Shown: positions 50,928-60,154 of the stretch, in pieces | Layout: the number at the start of each line of letters is the position of its first letter | Position numbering within the stretch: the stretch's first letter is position 1 | Source: Candidatus Uabimicrobium amorphum | GTDB taxonomy: Bacteria; Planctomycetota; Uabimicrobiia; Uabimicrobiales; Uabimicrobiaceae | NCBI RefSeq assembly: GCF_009002475.1 | Contig: NZ_AP019860.1 | Span: 4,464,001 to 4,528,000, forward strand | Direction of reading: 5' to 3' | Length of the DNA: 64,000 nt | Notes under the pieces: model-generated | Seen by the model: the letters and a program-made list of their open reading frames with translations, nothing else | Databases searched by the model: none | What the model was told of the DNA's origin: nothing | Position numbers and translations under genes: made by a program

Positions 50928-53495
50928 ATGAATTTGCGATACAAAGTATTTTTAATTGTTATATCGGGAGTCATTGTTGTTACGTATAGTGTCAGCATGG
51001 CTTGTAAGAGCATATTTATGAAACGCTTTTTGGCTTTAGAAGAAAAGCGTGTATGTCTTGATACTCAAAGAACAAATAAAGTTGTAACAAATTACCTGAG
51101 TAATTTAGATGATAAGGCATTACTTTGGAGTTCTTGGGATGATACGTATCAATTTGTGCAGGGAAATAACCCCAATTATATCAAAATCAATCTCACATAT
51201 GAGACCGTTTATAACCTTCTTGATTTTGTCATTTACTGTAACCGAGATAATAAAGTTGTTCTAAATTTTCAAACAAGTCACTGTTCAAAATCACTAGAAG
51301 AAATACCCAAAGATAAATTACAACGTATATTAAAGTTCAAGCAGCTATTACAACATCAAAATACCAAAAGCAGCCTTCGTGGTTTCATCGATTTAGATAC
51401 GCCAACTATGGTTATTTCGCGTCCTATTACACAAAATGATCAAAAGGAACCCATCGGTGGAACATTGATATGGGGTTATTATCTTACCCCGGAACGCTGC
51501 AAAAAACTCATCGATCAATCTTTACAATTGCAGGTAAATGTCAAAACAACAAAATGTGAACATCCTTGTTGCACAACTGATGAACACACATTACATACTT
51601 GTTTAAGATATTTGGATATAAATGACAACTATCTCTTTTCTTTATCCATCACCCACAAACGCGAGATATACCTACAAGGTTTAGAGGCATTTAAGCTATT
51701 TACTTTGATTCTATTTTTGATGGGTTTTATCGTTACCTTGTTGTTTTTATTTTTCTTAGAGAGATCTATATTAGCGCGATTTGAAAAAGCAACACAGCAA
51801 ATTAAAAATATTGCGGAAAGCAAAGAGTACCAACCGTTGCGTATTGAAGGGCAAGATGAGTTTGCGGCGTTGACATCTTCAATAAATAAGATGTTGGAAT
51901 CTTTGCAAGAAAAACAAGGGGCTGTGGAAGAGGCTCTTTCTGTTGCGACACAAGAAATCTGTAAAAGACAGTTAACAGAGATTAGACTGCAAAAAGCAAA
52001 ACAGTATGCTGAAGAAGTGAATGCAAGCAAGGATGTATTTTTAGCAAATGTAAGTCATGAGATTCGTACACCTATGAACGGTATCGTTGGTTTAGCGGCT
52101 TTATTGGAACAAGAAAATCTTACCGTGCAACAAAAACAGTGGACAAAAACAATTCGCGAGAGCAGTAACATTCTATTACACATTATGAATGATATCCTAG
52201 ATTTTTCTAAAATAGAATCAGGGAAGCTCGAATTAGAAAAAGAGGACTTTGACCTTCGAGAATGTTTAGAAGATGTGGTAAATTTATTTTCTGCGAAGGT
52301 AAATGAAAGCAATTTTGATTTAATCTGCGAAGTCGACTGTTGTACACCTCAATATGTTGTGGGAGATGCAAAACGCATTCGACAAATACTAATTAATTTG
52401 GTGAGCAATGCTATTAAATTTACCAATGAAGGCCATATCGCTATTCGCGTAACGCATCGTGTGGAGTCCGAGAGTATTATTTTAGATGTTATTGTAGAAG
52501 ATTCAGGTATTGGTATTCCTCAAGATCGAGTAGGTAGTGTTTTTGAGGCTTTTAGCCAAGTGGATAATTCCACTTCGCGAATTTATGGGGGAACAGGTTT
52601 AGGGCTTAACATCTGCAAAAAGTTAGTTGAAATGATGGAGGGGACTATTTTTTGCGAAAGCCATGTCAACCGAGGCACCAAATTTTCTTTTGCTATTAAA
52701 GTTCAGAAATCATCCAAAGTAAACGATCTGAAATATCTTGAAAAAGATATCGATTATCTCGTGGGCAAACATATGGGAATTTCAACGCCGAGTTCGATGG
52801 TGTTTTCATTCTTAAACAAGCAGTGTCAGTTGTGGGGGGTAAAGGCTTCTCGTTTAGAGGGAAACGCGGTCCATAACTATGATGTCATTTTTTGTGACAA
52901 CAAAATAATGGAAGGTGCTCTACCTCGCACTCCTGTACTTCTGGCCACCACGCAGTCCACATCCGATATTTCCCCCGAAATTACTGTTTTGCATAAACCA
53001 ATTAAAGCTTCCAGCTTATTTCACGCACTCATGGATGTTTTCAGCCTGACCGAAAAGGAAAGTGTCTATACATCAAACCAAGTAGCTTTGGGAAAATTTT
53101 CTATCGAGTATCCGTTAGATATAATGTTGGTGGAAGATGATCGAATCAATCAAAAAGTGGCGGGCTTTTTATTTAAGGAGCTTGGATACAATATAGATAT
53201 TGCTTGCAATGGCTTAGAAGCGGTAAATATCTTAAAAGAAAAAAAATACGATATTGTATTTATGGATATGCAAATGCCAGTAATGAATGGCTTAGAGGCC
53301 ACGAAAATTATTACGGCAACACAGTCTGAAAATCCGATTATTATTGCCATGACGGCAAATGCGAGGCAAAAAGATCGCGAAGAATGCTTTAGTGTGGGAA
53401 TGAACGATTATATCAGTAAGCCCATTACAATGGCAAAATTGCAGTGCCTTCTTAAAAAGTGGGGAGAGGCACTTCTCAAGCAAAAAACTAGTTGA
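50928..53495 (+). CDS. CHASE4-type hybrid histidine kinase
   Basis: An 855-aa membrane sensor kinase. TM1 (about 5-25) and TM2 (about 255-277) flank a periplasmic CHASE4 domain with WSSWDDTYQF near residue 67-76. HAMP and HisKA follow with H377 in NVSHEIRTPMNG, then HATPase_c with NAIKFTNEG, DSGIGIP and GGTGLGL. A pseudo-receiver at about 610-705 keeps Asp657 and Lys690 but lacks the acidic pair. A complete C-terminal receiver has Asp780 in FMDMQMPVMNG and Lys in SKPI. No cognate regulator is adjacent; phosphorelay through an unlinked Hpt is likely. Confidence 0.92.
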   Translation: MNLRYKVFLIVISGVIVVTYSVSMACKSIFMKRFLALEEKRVCLDTQRTNKVVTNYLSNLDDKALLWSSWDDTYQFVQGNNPNYIKINLTYETVYNLLDFVIYCNRDNKVVLNFQTSHCSKSLEEIPKDKLQRILKFKQLLQHQNTKSSLRGFIDLDTPTMVISRPITQNDQKEPIGGTLIWGYYLTPERCKKLIDQSLQLQVNVKTTKCEHPCCTTDEHTLHTCLRYLDINDNYLFSLSITHKREIYLQGLEAFKLFTLILFLMGFIVTLLFLFFLERSILARFEKATQQIKNIAESKEYQPLRIEGQDEFAALTSSINKMLESLQEKQGAVEEALSVATQEICKRQLTEIRLQKAKQYAEEVNASKDVFLANVSHEIRTPMNGIVGLAALLEQENLTVQQKQWTKTIRESSNILLHIMNDILDFSKIESGKLELEKEDFDLRECLEDVVNLFSAKVNESNFDLICEVDCCTPQYVVGDAKRIRQILINLVSNAIKFTNEGHIAIRVTHRVESESIILDVIVEDSGIGIPQDRVGSVFEAFSQVDNSTSRIYGGTGLGLNICKKLVEMMEGTIFCESHVNRGTKFSFAIKVQKSSKVNDLKYLEKDIDYLVGKHMGISTPSSMVFSFLNKQCQLWGVKASRLEGNAVHNYDVIFCDNKIMEGALPRTPVLLATTQSTSDISPEITVLHKPIKASSLFHALMDVFSLTEKESVYTSNQVALGKFSIEYPLDIMLVEDDRINQKVAGFLFKELGYNIDIACNGLEAVNILKEKKYDIVFMDMQMPVMNGLEATKIITATQSENPIIIAMTANARQKDREECFSVGMNDYISKPITMAKLQCLLKKWGEALLKQKTS

Positions 53496-53520
53496 AACAG
53501 AAATACACAAAATTCGCATG

Positions 53521-53578
53521 TATTGCGATGAAATTTTTGCAAAATTTCGTTCCTTTTTACGAAAAATTTCGCATAATT
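53521..53578 (+). terminator. AT-rich palindrome after the histidine kinase
   Basis: GCGATGAAATTTTTGC and AAAATTTCGT face ACGAAAAATTTCGC, giving alternative hairpins with a T-rich loop. It is a weak terminator candidate in the 247-bp gap upstream of the cytochrome gene; nothing else supportable is seen there. Confidence 0.35.
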
Positions 53579-53742
53579 AAGTGCAGCGGCCAAATCTAAT
53601 AGTGGTAAAATACATTGAGAGGCCCTATAATAATATAATATAATTACAAATCACTAAGATTTCAGGGTGTACAATAGGATATTTACATGAGAAAAGATTG
53701 TACATCTTGATGTTTTGTATAGTTAGAGGAGAATACTTAACA

Positions 53743-55062
53743 ATGAAGCGCATTTTATCTTTAGTGTTTTTCTTTATGATAGCCTCTTTGCACGCGGATG
53801 ACGCAGCAAAATGGGAAGGCTACGTAAAAAAGTACACGGGTATTATAGCAAAATACCAAAAAAACTTGGGGGTTGCGAAGTCGAGACTTAACGTGTCGAA
53901 GAAAAAGTTAGCCGCACAACCAAGTTCTGCAAAATGGCAAAAATATGTAAAAAAATATACAAGTCTAGTTGCCAAATACGAAAAAACTCTCAAAAAAGCA
54001 GAGGCTAGACTAAAAACTGCAAAGGCAAAACTTGCGGAAGCTCAGGCTAGTTCAGGCGGAGACGAAGGAGCGGGTCCTGCAGGTCCACCAGTAAATACAA
54101 ATTTGACCCAAGAAGAATATGCAATGCTAAAAGAAATTCAGGGGCAAAAGTCGTTGGAAATGGACCACACCAAAGTTCTTACCGTGAATAAGTGTAAAGA
54201 TTGTCATGGTGGAGCGATTAAAGTGTGGAAGAAAACTCCACACTCCACAACTTTTGATCAACTTCATAAACGCAAAAGAGCAAAGCAAATTATGAAGAGC
54301 ATGGGCATGAAAGGTAGCATGAAGCGTAATGACTTATGCCATCGATGCCACTATACTCGTGATGAAGTGCGCGGAAAACCGAAAGTCGTTTCCGGTGTAT
54401 CATGTGAATCATGCCATGGTGTTTCTGCAGATTGGGTTGAATTCCACAATGATAAAACCAGACCACGACAAGAAAGAATTTCCAAGGCAATGAAATTGGG
54501 AATGAACAATACCGATGATGTATACTTAATCGCACAAAATTGCTATCGTTGCCACAGTATCCCCAATGAAAACTTAGTGAACGTTGGTGGACACAAAGCG
54601 GGAAGTGATTCTTTTGAAATTGTTCGTTGGTCGCAAGGTATGATTCGCCACAACTACATTCGTGGAGATAACGTCAAAAATGCGAAAAACTCTCAGGAAC
54701 GTTTACGCGTTATGTTTGTTGTTGGTGCAATGCTTGATCTTGAATATGCATTGAGAGGTATTGGAATTGCGACAAAAAAAGGACGCTATTTCAGTTCAAT
54801 GATGAAGCGTGCAGATACTGCGTTTAAACGTTTAAATGCCGTAGATAAAAAGTCAGGTGGTATTGCGGAAATCAAAGAATTGTTAAAACTATTTAAAGGT
54901 TTGAATTTTAACAATAAAAAAGATATCGCTCAGGCCGCTGATTTTATCACCATTAAGGCACGAAAGTTTACTAAGAATCACGATGGAACTCAGCTTGCAT
55001 CGTTAGATAAAGTATTGCCTGCCGAAAGTAGCTATGTATGGAAGGCAACAAAACGTAAATAA
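53743..55062 (+). CDS. Tetraheme c-type cytochrome (c554-like) with coiled-coil N-terminus
   Basis: A 439-aa exported cytochrome. A signal peptide (cleavage near LHA-DD) precedes two direct repeats of about 40 residues (AKWEGYVKKYTGIIAKY and AKWQKYVKKYTSLVAKY, about 22-60 and 63-100) forming a coiled coil. A Gly/Pro linker leads to the heme domain with four CxxCH motifs at 151, 199, 221 and 267, matching cytochrome c554-family proteins. AGAGGAGAA supports ATG 53743. The C-terminal 150 residues are helical. It is a periplasmic electron carrier or redox partner; the substrate is unknown. Confidence 0.9.
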   Translation: MKRILSLVFFFMIASLHADDAAKWEGYVKKYTGIIAKYQKNLGVAKSRLNVSKKKLAAQPSSAKWQKYVKKYTSLVAKYEKTLKKAEARLKTAKAKLAEAQASSGGDEGAGPAGPPVNTNLTQEEYAMLKEIQGQKSLEMDHTKVLTVNKCKDCHGGAIKVWKKTPHSTTFDQLHKRKRAKQIMKSMGMKGSMKRNDLCHRCHYTRDEVRGKPKVVSGVSCESCHGVSADWVEFHNDKTRPRQERISKAMKLGMNNTDDVYLIAQNCYRCHSIPNENLVNVGGHKAGSDSFEIVRWSQGMIRHNYIRGDNVKNAKNSQERLRVMFVVGAMLDLEYALRGIGIATKKGRYFSSMMKRADTAFKRLNAVDKKSGGIAEIKELLKLFKGLNFNNKKDIAQAADFITIKARKFTKNHDGTQLASLDKVLPAESSYVWKATKRK

Positions 55063-55073
55063 ATAAAAGCAAT

Positions 55074-55104
55074 GTTCGTACAGATTTTTTCAATCTGTAC
55101 GAAC
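55074..55104 (+). terminator. Hairpin after the cytochrome gene
   Basis: A perfect 13-bp stem GTTCGTACAGATT/AATCTGTACGAAC with loop TTTTC. No T-run follows; 21 nt before the kinase start. Confidence 0.65.
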
Positions 55105-55125
55105 CTACAGTTGAGATTATAAGTT

Positions 55126-58100
55126 GTGACAAAAAACCTTCTGGCAGGAAAATATGAAATCGTCCGCGAACTCGGACGTGGTGGAATGGGAACCGTTTAC
55201 CTGGCTTATGATCTCCAGATAAAACGCAAAGTTGCCGTGAAATTAATTCACGACACCACACCGATGGCCATGAAAAGATTTGCTCGGGAAGCACGAGCAA
55301 TCGCACAACTAAAGCACCCGAACATTGTACGTGTTTATGAGTACGTGAAGTATAAAAATACCACATGTATGATTATGCAGTACATTGAAGGGATGACCCT
55401 TGATAAATATTTACAAGCCCACTCCTTAACGCTACGCGAAAAAATTGAACTGTTCCTCAAGATTGTCCACGCTGTTGATTACGCTCATGAGCGGTCGATC
55501 ATTCATCGCGATTTAAAACCACGTAATATTCTTATCGATCAACAACAAACACCTTACTTGTTAGACTTTGGACTAGCAAAAGTGATTGACGGTATTGATC
55601 GTTCCATTACACAAACGGGCCAAATCGTTGGAACTCCGCGATACATGTCTCCTGAACAAGCGAGAGGAGATGTCAGTACACTGTCAAGACCTTCTGATAT
55701 TTATTCTCTCGGAGCCATTTTTTACGAAATTATTACGCAGCAACCTGTTGTTTCTAAGAGCTCTACGATTCAAATATTACTTGAAATTATTGAACATCCC
55801 ATCATCATGCCGCGAAAAGTAGATAAAAACATACCTATTGTTTTAGAAAATATTTGCTTAAAAGCGTTGCAAAAGCAAGCGAAGTATCGCTATAAAACAG
55901 CTAAACTCTTTGCCGATGACTTACATAGATACCTTGAGAATAAAACGGTAACCACATATTCCTTATATCGTAAATATATTCCCCGTACGCTTATTGCCTT
56001 GGTTCTACTGTGCAGTTTTCTCTTGTATATTTTTAAAATACAAAAGCCTCTGTTGCCCAAGGTTACCATTCACATTAACGAATTACAAGAGGCACAAAAC
56101 TGGTTAAAAAGAGGTCATTATCAACAAGCGCAAAAGTCTTTCCGTAAAGCTTACGAAAACAAGCTTTTGTCACAACAAGATTTTCTCATGTATATGACGA
56201 CCATCTCTTCCTTTATTGGGAACCGAGACGACTTTATTTCATATTACGAAAATCTAAATATACCTTTGAGAGAATCACTTTCTATGCAGTTGGCAAATGC
56301 ACGGATGTTATATAAAGAGAGAGATTTTGAGCAAGCGCATACCATTTTTTCTTCTCTTTGGAAAGAAGGGAACGCACAACAAAAATCTTGCGCAGGTTAT
56401 TATTTAGCACGTATTCTGCTTTTGCAGCGCAAATATGGCAAGGCTCTAGATTTTTTTAAAGCAATAAAAGCAATGAATGCTGTGTTTGTGGAGCAGGAGC
56501 ACACTGATTTCTTTATGGGGAAGTGTTGTTTTCTTTTAAAGAAACTGTCTAAGGCACGGTCATATTTTCAGCAAGAAATTAAAAAAGATCCTTACTTTGT
56601 AAAAAGTTATTTCTATTTAGGGAAGATTAAACTAGCTTTTAAAGACTACAGTGGTGCGCAAGAATCACTTGAGCAGTGTATACGGTTAGACAGCACAAAT
56701 AGCTATCATTTTTCGGAGTTGGGAAAGGCATTTTTTGCCCAAAAAAAATATTTAGAGGCCAGCAAAAGCTTTGCGAAAGCAAAAGAACTAAACCACGAAA
56801 ATATGGAAGCATTTGAAGGATTCACCAAAGTAGCGTATGCCGATGTTCGCTTTCTACGCGGGCGCTATGTACAAATTATGCGTGAAATAGATGAGTATCG
56901 CTACGATCCGCCTGATTTGCTACGTTCGCAATTTGTATTTTTAGCGAATCAGTACCGTCATAATTATTTACAACAGCAAAAAGTATTAGATGCAAAAGGC
57001 AACATTTTGCCGTTAATTGAGAAACTATTCTCCAAAGATCCCCATTTGGTGGAGAATGCCTATAACGCTTTGTGGGTAATGCGCTATCATCCAGACTTAG
57101 ATAAAGCATTTTCTCGCGAAAGATTCCGAGCACTCAATAAAATTTATACTAAGATAACAACAGCCCGGGCGACGGAAGAACAGCATTCTGTTTATTACCA
57201 ATTAACCCAATTATATTTGCAGCCGCGTACGATTGTTTACATTGCGGAAAAAAAATTAATTGCTATTTTACAGAACAGCAATGAGCAAAGTATTTTCCGA
57301 TATTTGGCAGCCAAGGCACTTTTGAGTAAATCGTTGTTCTCGACGGTTGTCAATATTTATAAAAAAGGTGACAATGCTCAACGAATTATATGTTTATCCG
57401 CTTTGAAAGATATCGGTTTAGGGGTGGCTAAGTCAATGCCATTGTCGATACCACAAGATTCTTTTTTACTCCTTATTTTTGCCAAAAATTGTTTTTTGGA
57501 AAATAGTGTTCAAATTACGCGGCTTTTAAATCACGATAAAGCATTTATTTCTCTCAATATCGCAAATAAATACTTTGCAAGTAGGAGACCGGAGTGTCAA
57601 GAAATACTTCGCAAATGGATGCATCACAAAGATGTGAATATTAGAGCAAATGCGTACTATTTTTTTTGGAAACAATTTTCCCAAAAAGAAAATTTTACAT
57701 TTTCTAGCGCGACTCTCCGCAAAATTTGGCAGGAGGGAATCAACGATCAAGAAGAAGTACAAAAAGCATTGTTACAGTCCGCAGCGACTTTAAAGTTTCC
57801 GTACCTAAAAACGTCTATTCGTGAGCTGTTGCAAAAGACTTCGGATATATCAATACATATTTTGGCCATAAAGGCTTTTAGCAAGTTAGAATCCCCTAGA
57901 GATTTAATTGTATATTACGCGAATAAAATGAACATTGATGTATTGAGGGCTTTTGCCGCTCAAAAACATGCTATAGATACATTTACTATTGTGACGCAGT
58001 ATTTGCAAAGAGATCAAAAAAAAGGATTATTGTGGTTAGCACAAAAAGTAATACCCCTGCGCACAAATTTTTTGATAGAGCAACCCAATGAATTATTAAA

Positions 58101-58998
58101 AAGTTATGGTTATGCTCTTGATAGCATGATGTCTAAAAATATGATACCGTTTGTCAAGCGAGAGAAGAATTTGAATATGAAGGCTGTGCTACTCACGTTG
58201 TTAACGGTTGGTACAGGAGCTCTGAATAAAAAAATCAATATTTTGGGGACACCACAAAGGCAAGCTTCTCGTGAGGAAAAAATAGAAATTGCAAAAAAGT
58301 ATTTAAGACATCCACACCAAAATGTGAAAACAGCAGCATATTATTCTTATGTTTTTATGTCGGATAGAGCCATACGCAGGAATGTTTTTTTCGAAACACG
58401 TAGAAAAAATGATGCTTCATTGAAAAGAACAGTTGCTCATGCTTTGTTTTATTTAGTGCAAAATAAAATTGATACCCAAGACGCCACAATGTTTACCAAG
58501 TATTTTTTAACTGAAATTAACGCTGAGCAGAGAGTTTGGGCGAATGTTAGTATGGCAAAAAAATATTTTCAAGATGTAAAACATCGACGTGAAATCAAAG
58601 AATTACTACAACAAATAATTACTTTAGATTCTTCTGTGGCACAGTACCACTACTATATGTTTTTGCTGTTGAGCGTGGAAAAGGATCAAAAAGCGTCTAG
58701 CTATCTAAAAAAAGCTTATGACCTTGACAAAAATAATCCTGTTTTTTTACTAGGAATGTTTCACTTGACAAAAGATGATTCTTTTTTGCAGCATATGTAC
58801 AAATATGGAAAGAGTGCAACTCCAGAGATTTTGTCTTCTCTTTGTCACGAGAGTGGTAACAAAATAGTCGAGAAGATATTATTACAAAACTACTATTTTT
58901 TTGTGATAAATAGACGTTCTTCTTCATATAGAATTGCTTGGAAAAATTTACTTTCGTTTTATGGAGCAAAACAGTTTTTAAGTTATGATGCGAGGTAG
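55126..58998 (+). CDS. Ser/Thr protein kinase with TPR and HEAT-like repeats
   Basis: A 1290-aa GTG-started kinase with intact catalytic residues: GRGGMGTVY (G-loop), Lys39 in VAVK, Asp129 in HRDLKPRN and Asp147 in DFG, GTPRYMSPEQAR. One TM (about 290-308) separates the kinase from a large C-terminal part. That part has TPRs at about 320-600 (SRKYFQQEIKKD, SYFYLGKIKLAFKDYSGAQESL), HEAT-like helical repeats about 640-1120, and another TPR near 1180-1240. Many PVC kinases carry such repeats as sensor or scaffold domains. The stop overlaps the convergent 64-aa membrane protein gene by 16 nt. Confidence 0.92.
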   Translation: MTKNLLAGKYEIVRELGRGGMGTVYLAYDLQIKRKVAVKLIHDTTPMAMKRFAREARAIAQLKHPNIVRVYEYVKYKNTTCMIMQYIEGMTLDKYLQAHSLTLREKIELFLKIVHAVDYAHERSIIHRDLKPRNILIDQQQTPYLLDFGLAKVIDGIDRSITQTGQIVGTPRYMSPEQARGDVSTLSRPSDIYSLGAIFYEIITQQPVVSKSSTIQILLEIIEHPIIMPRKVDKNIPIVLENICLKALQKQAKYRYKTAKLFADDLHRYLENKTVTTYSLYRKYIPRTLIALVLLCSFLLYIFKIQKPLLPKVTIHINELQEAQNWLKRGHYQQAQKSFRKAYENKLLSQQDFLMYMTTISSFIGNRDDFISYYENLNIPLRESLSMQLANARMLYKERDFEQAHTIFSSLWKEGNAQQKSCAGYYLARILLLQRKYGKALDFFKAIKAMNAVFVEQEHTDFFMGKCCFLLKKLSKARSYFQQEIKKDPYFVKSYFYLGKIKLAFKDYSGAQESLEQCIRLDSTNSYHFSELGKAFFAQKKYLEASKSFAKAKELNHENMEAFEGFTKVAYADVRFLRGRYVQIMREIDEYRYDPPDLLRSQFVFLANQYRHNYLQQQKVLDAKGNILPLIEKLFSKDPHLVENAYNALWVMRYHPDLDKAFSRERFRALNKIYTKITTARATEEQHSVYYQLTQLYLQPRTIVYIAEKKLIAILQNSNEQSIFRYLAAKALLSKSLFSTVVNIYKKGDNAQRIICLSALKDIGLGVAKSMPLSIPQDSFLLLIFAKNCFLENSVQITRLLNHDKAFISLNIANKYFASRRPECQEILRKWMHHKDVNIRANAYYFFWKQFSQKENFTFSSATLRKIWQEGINDQEEVQKALLQSAATLKFPYLKTSIRELLQKTSDISIHILAIKAFSKLESPRDLIVYYANKMNIDVLRAFAAQKHAIDTFTIVTQYLQRDQKKGLLWLAQKVIPLRTNFLIEQPNELLKSYGYALDSMMSKNMIPFVKREKNLNMKAVLLTLLTVGTGALNKKINILGTPQRQASREEKIEIAKKYLRHPHQNVKTAAYYSYVFMSDRAIRRNVFFETRRKNDASLKRTVAHALFYLVQNKIDTQDATMFTKYFLTEINAEQRVWANVSMAKKYFQDVKHRREIKELLQQIITLDSSVAQYHYYMFLLLSVEKDQKASSYLKKAYDLDKNNPVFLLGMFHLTKDDSFLQHMYKYGKSATPEILSSLCHESGNKIVEKILLQNYYFFVINRRSSSYRIAWKNLLSFYGAKQFLSYDAR

Positions 58999-59177
58999 TT
59001 GATTCTGTCTAATCGTGCATACAAAAATTCAATGCAAAGAATTGCAAAGTAACGACAAGATAAAAGAGATATTGCAACGATGTCAAAGGTGACTTGATTT
59101 GGTGAAGCATAAAAGCAGTAAGATAGAGCTAATAAACACAAAACTAATTTGATTAGGCATGATTTAATAGATTTCAT
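58983..59177 (-). CDS. 64-aa membrane protein, paralogue 1
   Basis: A small hydrophobic protein with two TM helices: about 8-24 (VLCLLALSYCFYAS) and 32-52. A GGAG site 8 nt upstream supports it. It shares 37 of 64 residues (hand count) with the protein at 63735-63929, including KSCLIKL, LSYC, LSCRYF and YARLDR. The two conserved cysteines in the membrane segment and the C-terminal YARLDR box have no family I recognise. The 3' end overlaps the kinase gene. Confidence 0.78.
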   Translation of the reverse strand: MKSIKSCLIKLVLCLLALSYCFYASPNQVTFDIVAISLLSCRYFAILCIEFLYARLDRINYLAS

Positions 59178-59265
59178 TTTTGATCTCCGATTTGTTTAGT
59201 AAGTTATTATTTTTATTATGTTAATAATGTAACAAACTTCTTGCGTCTAATCACCCAAAACGAAT

Positions 59266-59297
59266 AAGCCCCTAGAAATGGGGCTTTGGGCGTTTTG
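59266..59297. terminator. Nested hairpin in the gap after the small membrane protein
   Basis: AAGCCCC/GGGGCTT with loop TAGAAAT, followed by CGTTTTG, which can pair with the upstream CAAAACG. It sits in the 230-bp gap 59178-59407 between two minus-strand genes and is a probable terminator or attenuator; the rest of that gap shows no gene. Confidence 0.6.
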
Positions 59298-59407
59298 ACT
59301 TTTCGCGATGCTTGAATGTAAAGGCTTGAATGTGTGATGATCCGCTGCGGAGCTTGTTTTTGAATGTTTTGGGGAGTTGATTTTTTTGCATTTTTGGGAC
59401 ATAGTAC

Positions 59408-60019
59408 TTATTTTTTTTCCACAGCTTCGATATCTTGCCCTTTTGGGATATCTATCTTTTTTCTCTGCTCATCCTCTTTTACTTTGTTGATTAATTTTTT
59501 CCACTGTTTCGCGCTAAACTCCTCGTGTTGTCGTATTGCATCTTTCGCTAGCGTGGAAACTTGTAGATTTTTGTCGTTTTGTGCTTCGTGAAAAGCTTTG
59601 GAAACTATCTCAAAGTCCAACAAATTTGTCATGGAGCGCAGTGCACAAAGACGTCTCTTAGCATCAGGTGAAGAAACTTGGCGTATTACGTTTTTTACCA
59701 CCTCAACCTCCATTCCTAACAGCATAGGAAAAGTGACATGCTCTCGTTCCATACCTCTTTTGATGTTTAATGAATAGCAATACGCAAGAGCGGCGCCATT
59801 ACTTTTACGTTTGCGAAATATTTTACGTAGTATTTTTTGATTTCCCGTTTGCGACGCCTTATCATAAATTCTGACCAGTTCATCTCCAGACGATTTTGTG
59901 AGTTGTGTACAAAATGTATTGTATCTTCTCAACTCTGGGTCCATCATCTCTCGTATAGCTGGTAAACTCACGGATATCAATATCACGAAAGCAATTCCTA
60001 TTGCTAATTTTTCTCTCAT
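59408..60019 (-). CDS. Membrane-anchored helical protein of unknown function
   Basis: A 203-aa protein with an N-terminal signal-anchor (about 5-20). The remainder is charged, mostly helical, with HEAT-like stretches (RRLCALRSMTNLLDFEIVSKAF). An AAGGA site supports the ATG. No family is recognised. It is divergent from the VWA lipoprotein (136-bp gap). Confidence 0.62.
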   Translation of the reverse strand: MREKLAIGIAFVILISVSLPAIREMMDPELRRYNTFCTQLTKSSGDELVRIYDKASQTGNQKILRKIFRKRKSNGAALAYCYSLNIKRGMEREHVTFPMLLGMEVEVVKNVIRQVSSPDAKRRLCALRSMTNLLDFEIVSKAFHEAQNDKNLQVSTLAKDAIRQHEEFSAKQWKKLINKVKEDEQRKKIDIPKGQDIEAVEKK

Positions 60020-60154
60020 GTATTTTCCTTTTGTACAAAGATTACAATATTTTTCATCAAATAATTTTACATACTTTTCATTTTTTCACGAACTTTTTTT
60101 GTCGATGTTTCTCTAAGGTAATAAAGATTGTTTTCAAATACCAGGAGATTTACG

